DNA from: Epiperipatus broadwayi
Taxonomy: Eukaryota; Onychophora; Udeonychophora; Euonychophora; Peripatidae
DNA: 64,000 nucleotides
Assembly: GCA_028023455.1 (NCBI GenBank)
Contig: JAQFVV010006310.1
Span: 126,001 to 190,000 of the forward strand
Reading direction: 5' to 3'
Position numbers and translations under genes: made by a program. Positions 48,801 to 60,800 of the stretch are shown here, piece after piece (position 1 is the first letter of the stretch; each line of letters starts with the position of its first letter). The notes below the pieces were generated by a model. The model saw only the letters and a list, made by a program, of their open reading frames with translations, was not told where the DNA came from and searched no databases.

Positions 48801-51800
48801 TTAATAAAATTGTGTGAAACAGATTACATGGAATATGATTAAATTTTCAAAAAAGAATGTAATTAATAAAGATAGGTTTCAATTTGTGAGAATAAAATGA
48901 GTAGCTAGAGAAATTTAATTTGTAGTACAAGACAAATTATTTTGAAAATAATAAAACTAAATGATGGATAAATAAAAGATAAAAATTAATTTTCTTTTTA
49001 AAGTTATATGCCTCTTTTTGATTGTTAACTTAGAAAAATAAACAAACAAATTTTAGTTATAATATATATTTATAATTTATCATTTTGCAATTTTGAAAAA
49101 AAATAAAAAAACAATAACAAAAAAAAAATAAATGGACTGATTATAATCTTTTAGTTTTACTTTTCATTTAAGTAATAACCTGTAGATTTATACTTTACAT
49201 TTGTCTTCAATATGATAATATTAAATCATGCTATCAAGTCTACCATAAACATTACTACTATGAGACTTAGTATTAATCAAAAATAAAATACTTGGAAAAA
49301 CAACAATAAATTCAACATCAGTAAAAACACTATACATATTAGGGGGGAAAAAATAAAAAGGAGGAGGATATTTGGACCAAATTAATAAGTAAATTAAGAT
49401 AATGCATTTTGCTTTTGTGGTAATGAATAATGGATTTTAATCATCTATAACCTGTTTCCATGTCAAAGAAGAAGAAAAAATTAATTTGAAAGTCAAGTCT
49501 CTGTCTATGCCATAAAACAGTATGATGTCTATCACAAAGTTATACTATAATAAGTTTTGATAAAATCAAAATGGTAAATAAAAAATTATGAATTATGTTA
49601 TATACAGTTCTTCAACTGATTATGAAAAAATCTGTGAGTTTTTTTAAAAACAAATAACTATCACTTCAGTCTCTTTTGAAATACTATCTTTTTTTCTTAT
49701 ACAAATAAAGATTGTCTATAAAAAAAAAAGAAAACATGATAAATTAAAAATTTAAACAATATGAAATTAAAATTATCTGTAGTTATTGTAGAATTTTTTA
49801 GTAAATAAACTAAGATTTAAAAATATCAATCTTTGTCAAAAGATGATTTCCTTTTGAAGAAATATAAATAAATTATTAATTGAAACATGCAATATTTTTA
49901 TGTACTAATCCTAACACATATTATAAATTTGTTAATAATATATATTGTGATGATTGTGTCACTTTGCCAGTTAAAATATTTTTTTTACATTATAAAGAGA
50001 ATATTTTGATTAATAACATTAAATATGATTTTATGATATAAAGTGCATATTTCACATTATTCAATGAAAATTAGAGTAAATGTTTCATTATTTATTATTA
50101 TTAGTGATCATTTAAACTATGTAATTCTAATCTAAAGAATATAATACTATCAATTTTTGTGTGAGAAAATTTTGGACAGTTGGATACAGATTTTGAGTTA
50201 AAGAACAGACAGGTTCATGAGTAAAAATCTTTGTAAAACAAACATGCACACATATATACAAATATTATATTTATATACAAACAATATTATTAAACTGCAA
50301 TCACCAGTTCTGAGGTATTTCCAGGTTTGCAAACTTTTTTTTGAAATTCACAGTATATCTTTTAATTAATTGTTACAAATTAGTTTTTAAAAGCATCCAA
50401 ACTCTGTGGAGAACTTAAATAAATATTAATTTTACTATCTGCATACTTTTTGAACTGAAAAATTTATTTCATTAATAACAATATAAAACTCTTTTAAGTA
50501 TATGTTCTTTTTATGTCAGTATAAACTTGTAATACAATTACAATTAAAGCAAAAAAAATTTCCTTCTTTGTTAAATTAAAATAATAATTTACTGGATCAG
50601 ATTAATTCCTCCTCCTTTTATTTCTTTATTTAAAATCCAGATAAACTTATTCTGTGATTTCTTCTCTCTCTTCGCAAAGCAAAGGATGCTATTTTTTTTT
50701 TTTAAATTTTAAAAACGTATTCTTTCTTCTTCAGTGATTTCTCTCTCTCTTTCTCTTAACTTAATTATTTTTTAAGAATTATATATACACAACTCATCAT
50801 GAATTAAATAAAGCTAAAGAACTAAAAGACAAAATAAAACAGGAAACTTATTGCAATTAGATTTATAGATATTTCTTGAATTTATTTACTTTCTTTAAAT
50901 TTTTTATAAACATATTTAAAAATTTTATACTGATTTCTTACTGCATAATAATTATTATTTTTTAAATATTATTTAAGTAGTTATATAAAAATAATAATAT
51001 GATAAATGAAAAAGTTAAAGGCCACTTTGAAATTTTGTCCAGATAATAAAAATTGTTGAATTATAAATATCTAAGTTACTTTTTGGATAATATTTGTAAC
51101 AATAATTATCAGATTTAACAATTTTCTAAGTTTATAATAAAATACAAAAAATTGATTTTTAAAATGTAATCAGTACATACTTCTATCTGTTTACTTATAA
51201 TATACCTGCACTTCTTTATAATTAATGCCATACATGTGAGGATTACGCCTCATTCTTACAAATAAATATGTGTAGCTCAACCATTCAACAGCTTCTTCAA
51301 CATTAGTTACAGTACCTAAAGAAATCTGAAATATAACAAAAATTATAAAATTACAAAAAAAAAACATACTTACTATTAATATATGTATTAATATATATAT
51401 AGATGATTTTTATAAAAAGAAAAAAATATTTATCTGCAGAAATACAGAGCAATTTATAAAATTTATTTAAGCAATTATTAAAATATTTTAAGGGCAATAA
51501 GAATAAAAAAAAAAAAAAAACATCATATAGACATAAAATAATTGATATTAAAAATTTTCCTCAAAAATATCTAATATGAGAGAAGGAAGAGTACATTACA
51601 AATGCATTATAAAATTAATTTAAAATGAAAAAAGATAATTTTATCAAGCATTTATTTTTTTATCAGTCTTCAGTTTCTGATCAAATTTTGTACATTTAAA
51701 ACAAAAAACTGATAATGATTAGCACTAAATTAGGAAAAATAAAACATTTAGAAATGACATTCGTATGTTTAAGATTTGTTTTTTATAATTTTATTATATA

Positions 51801-54800
51801 TATATAATCTACTGGAAGCAAAAATAAAAATCTACAAAAGCATGAAGAAAACAAAGACATCATGACATGTGCAATCTTTATTCTAATGAAAATATACAGC
51901 TTCTGCACATTATATAAAATGAGCTTTGAAAAATAAAAGAATTCCAACTTTTAAGTATTATATATATAGAAAGAAAAAAGACTAATTTGATTTTTTTGAA
52001 GAAAATTTTCATCAAGCAATCTGTTAAAAGAATTATTTACAGACTTGAATTAATGGATCAGTTGTTTTCTGAAAACAACACAAAGTATTCCTGATAAAGA
52101 AAAAAGTTAAACATTATCTAAAATTATTGCATTAACAATATAAATTACATTTTTTAAATTTTATTTCCAAACATAAACAATTCTCAAACTTCTAACTAAT
52201 GTTAATGCTCTCATTGAATAATGTATATACATAACAATGAGAAAATGCAAAAAAAAATTAAAAAAACAATGATTGTTCTGAAATTCTTAACTATTAATTG
52301 ATTATATCAATATATATTTTTAATAACTAGCCAATTTAATAAATTTGTAATGAAAATAATTGAATTTTTGGAATTCAAAGAAGGTATGGGTAATAAATTT
52401 AATAGAAGTAGCATATTGATCTAGAAAAACCTATCAATCAAAAGAAATAGTTTTGATTGATTGGTAAACATTTTCTAACAAAAATGGTTATAAAAAATTT
52501 ATATAACGGTATGGCATGGTTTTTAATACAAAAATTAGCTACTTGTAACAGCTAATCAAATTTTATTATTCTAAATAACTTTTAGCTCGTTTTAAATAAG
52601 GAAGATAGATAATTTCATAAACAAAATATGATTCCACTTTTAGATATTAGCAAGATCAGATAAATAAAAGTACTATTATTAGGTAAATATGATTTCAGTT
52701 TATAGTACCAGCTTTTAATTTAGTAGTTTGCCTGGTTATATCATAACTGAAAATTATCTAAAATAACACACAGAACATTATGTTAAAACATTCAATATTT
52801 GTATCTACAAGTCTGTGAATATCTTATAATTATTATATGTAACACTTTACAAAAGAGTTTATTTACTTATAAAATTTTTGAGAAATTGTGATGTTTCTAG
52901 TTTTCTTGCACATAAAATATTGATAATTTATAAGAAAGATTTATTCACATACAAAACTTTTTGAGAAATTGTTTTTCCAATTTTCACACATATAAAATAT
53001 TGTTAGTTTGCAATGTCAGCTTTTAATTAGTAGTTTGCCCTGATTATATCAATAAATCTGGAAAATCTTCCAATTAATATATAAAGTAAAATATGGTATA
53101 GATTTAAAGATGAATTTGTAAATGTTTTACATTATTTTATATGTTTATAGTGTAAAATGTGTGGTAACAATAAAAATAATGTAATTTAGTTTATTTTATT
53201 AACATCATCCATTCACACATTGATATAAATTTTTCTAATTAGGCTATTTAGTCTTTCTACTACTTTAAAATTTTCACAATTATTATTTGTTTTCCCTATC
53301 ACAATATTATGAAAAAAAAAAAAACTTTTTTATCAGTAAAAACTTATTTTATAGTACTTAGTTTTGTCTAATAGCACATTAATTTATATTTTTTTTGACA
53401 TATCATTTAAAAGGAAGTAGAAGAGGATTAATGTTTTTTCATTGGTTATAGAGTAGATTGATTTATTCAACTCAGTAGTTTCAAATAATATTTCTTTCAT
53501 ATACACTTCAATGCAAACAAATTTTCTTAAAAAACTTTATTTTCCTTACAGTTTTGACTGTCTAGCAGTCTTCATCAGAGCTTTATCCGTCCTCCTCTGC
53601 TACCCGGGGAGGGGGGGGAATCCTATATAACGGTCATATTTGTACATTCACGCAATAAAATCCAGAGTTCTGGCAAATTATTCCAAGGCTGATCTAGATG
53701 AAGGGTTGAGACCTCGAATCTGATCGCTACTACCCTATGAATGACATATATGAGGCTACACTTGGAAATTTCTTAGTTCATGTGCTGGCAGTAGCAAAGG
53801 GTGGAGCAAGAGACTCAGGGAATATTAACTAAAATTACTATTATTTTAAATACACACACACATATCTACGACCGGCTAGATAAAGCATTTGTTATTTGTA
53901 TGCTGAGGTCCCTTATTTATATATCTGTTATACTTTGAAACTTTTATATGTAATCATTAATTCATGTAATTTCTATTATCTTATAAGTCTAGCAACCTAA
54001 TTAAGCGGTAGTCATTTCTATTGTTTATTTGTTTGTAATTTTAATACTAATAGTGTTCGTATTGTATTTCTTGTTTTGCCACAGGGAAGTCATATAGTTA
54101 ATAAAATAGTTTTAAAAGTTTCTATCTCTCCCAGATCACCAAGCCTAAAAAAAATGAAGTAGTATGTAGGTTGGAATGAGTTGTGGTGGTTTAAGTCACC
54201 CTAGTGGTGATGTATGTTATCAGCTCATTCTGACCATTATAATACATAACACTTTATGGGAAGAGTTTGTTTATTTGTGAAATTATTTAAAAAATTGTAA
54301 TATTTCCATTTTTTTTTCACACACATTAAATATTATTCTCCAATCTATCTTCTTTAATTAAAACTAGAGCATAAAATAAAAGTCCATTTTTGATTTATCA
54401 GTGGGTCTGACAAAGAAAAATACTATACTAGATGAAGTGAATATAGTTTGCAATGCCAGTTTTTAGTTGGTGATTTGTCTAGTCACATCACATAAGAAAG
54501 TTATCTAGAATAATACATGGAAAATCCCATTAAAAATTTCAATATTTACACACACTTATATATTGTTTTATCAGATAATAATTAATTCCAAAAATATCAA
54601 TTAATGTAAAAACTTTTAAAAGGTTGGAAAATTCATTTACAATAATTCTCGGACATAAATATTAAATACATGCTGCTGAAAAAAAAATATAAGTTAAACA
54701 GTGACTTTGCTTTTAGAAAATACTAATAGTGAAATGTTTTTTTTTCTTTTTGTATAATATAATAGTAAAGTACAGAACATTAAATATTTCGTAAGTTAGA

Positions 54801-57800
54801 GTTTTTCATTGATGCTCAAAAAGTGAAAAGTATAACTTTTTAATATATATATAAGCACCATATCACTATTCTGAGAATATTACTTTTTATTATTTATTCT
54901 TAATATTAATAATTATTAGTATTATATTTTTTATATGTCACTTTATAAATAAAACATTAGAAAGATTCTTTTAATGTTTATAAATCATAATAATAATCCA
55001 CATCTTGATTTTGAATTGAAATGTTCACACACAAAAAAAAATTGTTGCAATATCTTTACCAGCTAATTTCAATTTACTTAGATAATTAAATTGTTAAAAA
55101 ATTAAAATAATTCTGAATTTTGCAATAAAATTTTCCTTCGTATTATAATACCTTCCCTTAGGAGTAAAAGAAATGAGATGAGATAATAAAGTATAATTAA
55201 CTCAATTGATAGAGTATTTTATATAAGTTGCAAAATATATAAAGATAGAATGCAAGTACCATCTATTTTAATAACAAGTGAAATTATATTAGAAATTAAT
55301 ATAAATTTAGATTTATTTAAATAGAAACTTAATATAAATACATATGAACTTACCTCTGCATTAAGATTGTCTTCTAAACAACTGATGAACTGGCTTTCAA
55401 TTGGATGTTGCCTTGTCATTAAAGATAAATAGTGAGATAACTTATCATGACTTGTGATAATAGTTCCATGCCCATAGCTATCAAACTGAGGTCTTCCAGC
55501 ACGACCAAATATTTGCATCACATCCAAAATGCCTAAATCAACAAAAGTTCCTCTACGAGCATCATAAATTTGTGTTCCCTAATACAATATAATATTTCAT
55601 TTATTACAAAAAAAAAACAGGTTTCATAATTATAAAATTAGAAAGATAATTACTTTTATGATGACTGCATGAGCTGGCAAATTAACTCCCCATGCTAAAG
55701 TGGCAGTGCAAACAAGAACTTTGATTGTACCATTTGAAAACAATTTTTCTACTAAATTACGATCACTCCTCAACATTCCTGCATGATGAATACTGAAGCC
55801 ATCAGCAAACAAATCTCTCACTTGTTTGTTTCGAGATTTAAGGACCTAAAAGAATAAATATTTTAAATCTCAAAATCAAAATTTTGAAACATTCATGTTT
55901 AAAATAATTTATTTCTTGCTACTAAAAATTTTAAATACCTGTTTTAAAGCTGCACCATATTCTTGATCCTGGTCAGATCTAAATAACTTGCTGTCACCTT
56001 TATTACTAGCCATTTCTTGAAGAACCATGGCAGTTCTAACTGTTGCATTTCTTGCATGTACAAAAACCATAACCTAAATAGAAAGATTTTTGTAATTATT
56101 GTTATTGGAAGATGCTACTCTAAAACTATTAAAAAAATATATATATTTTTTATTTCCAATCAATAAAGTCCATAAAATAATCTTTTTGATTTGTGTATCA
56201 GCATTTTAAATTAATACAAAATCCTAATAGATTTACTATCACTTTACGATGTATAACAGAAATGTATTTACCTATTTCTGTGGAATAATAAAAATATTTA
56301 ATCAATCTAATGTGATTTTCTGATTGTAAAATATGAAAGTGTAATAATGTAGCATTTACCACTAGTGATGAAGTTATCATACTCTATGGGACCCTAGTTT
56401 ATTTTTACTTTTTTTAAGAAAAAGATATCTTTTAGCAAATTTAAAATAGCACTTCCTTGAATAAAGTCTGTGAATAATAACATTGTTATGACTACCATGT
56501 TTCTTAAACATTTAAAACAGAATAATATAAAAATGGTTTTGATTCACTGTTTTAAATATTCTGACTGATTACCTATTTTAATTCTATCACAAGAAAAATT
56601 ATACAAATACCTTATAATATTATTATTAAGCATACACACTGATATAAAAGTAGATCCAACACATATATCAAAACAATCTTAAAGATATGTAACAAACTTG
56701 ATTAATCAAACTACACACAAGCATGCAAATGAATAAATAATTATGTCAATGCATAGAGAAAACCAATAACTATCTCTTATATATATATATATGACTTTAG
56801 GTGACCTGGTAGATTAATATCAGAATCCTCCATACAATATGATGACATAGATTGTTTAAATTAGAAATGGGTGATACAAATATATATATACTGTAATGGT
56901 CACTCAATCTACCTTGATCACGGAGGGCGCCACCAGATCACTACATATCCAGTACATCACATCACATGGAAAATTTGTTTACTGTGATCAAAAGTGGAAA
57001 GTGAAGTTGGTTTGCGCCAACTAGACCCAGGGAGATAGCAAGAGCTCGTGAATATTGTTCAGATAATTGAGAAAATAAAAGCACTAAGACAAAAGTCAGC
57101 AAACTAATTTTAAATTAATTTGAAAATTATATTAAGAGTAATATAAAATTTCAAAGAAGAGCTTTACAAACAATAAATATGGTTATATCAGGCATGTACT
57201 AGAAAGAATAAAATGTCAACGCTCTGGCAGACAGACTAATTTTCTAATAGTGAATTAGAAAAAGAAGGAATGATTTTCCTTCGGTTGACAATTCACTTGA
57301 GCAACTCTGGTTTCCTTATTCAAAAGTTCTAAAATGAAAAGTAAGGAAAGTTTCTTGCACGAATCAACGAACCAGCGTGGACGAGCGCTCACTAGCCTAT
57401 TGACAAATGATGTCATATTGCCGTAGAACTACTGCATGGATCAATCATATTTAAGATCTCCACAGTTGATTACAATGCAAAAACACACAAAAAAGTAAAT
57501 GAATAATACAGAGTATAAATTATGAAATGGGAGAAAACTTAGATCTCTAATTTAATGAAATAGTAAAATTAGAAAATACTCTGGCATAAATGGTTTGAAA
57601 TTAATAAAATATTAAATATGTGATTTAAGGAAAATTGACATTGAAAACTGGGGAATAACCAACCAAACGAGTGGCCATAACTAAGCTGAGAATAATAATT
57701 AAAATCTCAATAGGAGACAGATTAGTAATTAGAAAACCATTTACGTCTGTCCAAGCATTTATCAAAAAAGTAAAATATTTAGAATTACAAATAATTTTAC

Positions 57801-60800
57801 AAACTAAATTCTCAGTACACGCTCTGACAAATAAATTTAAAGCAGAAAAAAAAATTAAAAGATCAAATAAACCTAGCAAACAAAATACTAATGTTTGACC
57901 TAGATTTTTATAAGCTAATTCATCAGAGAGTGTATATAAGTTGAAAACATTAAATGCCTTAGCAGCAAGAAACATTCTATCACCTACAATTTAAAAGGGG
58001 ATTAATCATATCTTCCTACTGGTGATTTATAAAAGAACAACAATTCTAGTCTTCCAATTCGGAGATATGAAAACAATACGGTCTTGTAGGAAATCAACGA
58101 AACGCGCCGGCGAGCATTTCTTGCCCAGAATAATGTGTTGAGACAAGACATCATTTTGCCGGCAGGACAGCCCATGATTACAACATTTAATGCAATTCAT
58201 GATTGATTACAATACAAGACAAAAGAAAAATATGGTTACAATCTTACATAATCTAGAAAAGAAGACAAAATCTCCAACTAAGAAACACTAGAATAACAAA
58301 CACAATAAACCGCCAGCCAAAAGATTTGTGGTTTACAAAAAGCGCAAACATGGTAATTTAAATTAATTATTGGACAATAAAATAAGGATAGTTGAGCAAA
58401 TTAAAATTTCAAAAAAATGCTAAAGCATTTAGCACTACTTAAAATAAAGGGAGACATATTAAGAATGTAAACTATAATCTCACAATACACTCCCCAATAA
58501 ATAAAATTGCAAACAAACTTAGAATCTTAAAACTAAGATTCCAAGACACCCCTATAAAGACAAAGAAAAGCAAACACATATAATAAATATGAGATTAAAT
58601 AACTAGAAAACTTTATACATCACACTTATTTTAGATGAGTGGAGGTTTAATTAAAAAAAATTTATTTACCGTGGAAAGAACAAGAAATATTTTTACCTTA
58701 CGGTAAAGCAGAGTTCATGTAGTTTTTCAAGGAGTGCGCACTTTTATTTAAGTTCCAATTTTCAGGTGTTCCATTTCTTTAGAGCAGCAAGTGTAGAGAC
58801 ATTTCGGAATCCTTCCTACTTCAGACTTTCATGGCATGGCAAAAGAACAGCTTGAAATTAGAAGTCCATCCTTAGTTAAGTTAGCAAGGCATGTTGTAGG
58901 TTAGAAAATGCATAGCAGTGAATTTAGACATCTTTAAGAAACAAAATCTTTTCTTAATGGCAAATTTTGACAGAAAATTAAATGTTCGAACTGCCAACAC
59001 AGTACAAATCTCAGCAGGCTAATATAAAGCAAATGGTGGAATTATAAAAAGCTGAATCAATCACTTTCACGAGTTTTTTCCAGCCAAGAATAATCTAAAA
59101 TGTCCGAAATTTTTGGGATTATTTATACCCTCTTTCAATCTCCTGCATAAACTCTCTTGTTTTTCAATTTATAAGCCTTAGCCCAGGGCAAATCTTAATC
59201 TCCCGCTCAACCTTAATTAAGAATTCTAATCAGAGATTAACTTATAGAAAAAAAAACAGCAACACAAAATTAAATCTCCATTTTTAAAATTAAACTAAAA
59301 ATGGATTATAATTAAAATAAAAGAAACAGGAATGCAATTAAAAAGTTTGCTTGCTTTTAATTAATTTGATAAAAAAAAGTAAAAACAAGCGGTAAAAGAA
59401 AACTATTTTAGATATCAAATTTATAAAAAATAAAATAACATATTTTAAACATAAATGAGTATGTGTGTTCATACACATACTCTTATAAACATCTTTTAAA
59501 TAGTTTTAAACTTTTTAACTTCAGAAATTTAATGAAAATAAAAGGGTTTTATTTTTGGCAATGAAACCATTGAATCAGATAAAGCATCCGGTTCAATAAT
59601 GCTGTATCCGATTCAATACATACACACATAAGTATATATATATCATACAAATTACAAATATTATGCCAGATACTACATCCAGAAATGCTAATTATCATAT
59701 ATAAATGAAAGTTATATGCAATTATTAAAATTAGATATGCATGATTCTAAAAAAAATATAAAATATGATAACAATACTATAACTTTTGAAAAACAGAGTT
59801 GGTGATTTGATTAGCCAAATTTGTTATTTGTAATATAAATGTACTGATAACTTTGATGGCTTGAAAAATTAGAAATGAACATAAGAGCATGCGAAAGAGT
59901 AAGTGCAATTTTGAATACTTTTATTATGGATATTATTTATGAAAAGTCGTACAGAATATTATACATATTGAACTTAAGTGATAATTTAAACTGTTTGATT
60001 AAAGGAATAAGATATATTACCTTAAACAAAAAAAGTGAATGATAATAAATCATCACACATAAATAAGATTTGCAAAATGCACTTGGTGAAAAATAAAAAG
60101 GCAAAGAGAGTTTGAGAAAGTCACTTAATAGGCTGTTTTTACGATATTTGAAGCATGATAGTATAGTAGCATACTCAAAAAAACAAAACAAAACAATAAT
60201 GATAATTCAGCCTGTCATCAATATTTCATACAAACAGTCACCAACTTAGGTATGTCTAATTTTATCTATTTATCAAACTACATTCTATCTGATTTGAGAT
60301 GTACAAACAATAACATGTTTTTCAGCAATAATTGTAAAAAAGATGCTAATAGACTTCATAGATAAACTATACGCAGTCAAACAAATATCAGATTGGTGTC
60401 TTCATTGCAATGACATTTGCATCATATTCACAAATAAATGGCAACAATTGTGCAACCATTTATTTTCATGACCTTATCAGGTGACAAAACTGATTAAATT
60501 ACAATCTACAAGTAACACATTGTTCTTTTTCCTTTTTCCAATTACATTTGTATAAAATGTATTAGTTACAACAACTGGTTACCTTTAGTGTACATTATCA
60601 TCATCGTTATGATATATGATTAAAATTTTACAAATCACATAATTGCCTTTTTCAAATAATAACCATTCTGGTCATTTTCTGGCATGATAAACAAACCATA
60701 CACTGATATTGTCACTCAAAAAATGAGTCCTTAACCAGATTAATCTTCTCATCCACCAAACATTAATAAGACAAATTTTGCAATGCTAAGAATTCTAAAA

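Larger units (their letters stand above)
45701..51205. other. ASCC3 intron E-F
   Basis: It contains a decayed Penelope-like pair (46040-46420), a minus-strand LINE remnant (47060-47960) and a SINE-like piece (48390-48470). 48500-51205 is very AT-rich with many poly(A)/(T) runs and a CT-rich patch near 50660-50760. I see no gene there. Confidence 0.55.

Noticed and set aside
55219-55527. 102-codon minus-strand ORF
   Set aside because: It is exon D of ASCC3 read through its GTAAGT donor into the intron. The part below 55354 has no similarity to the family.
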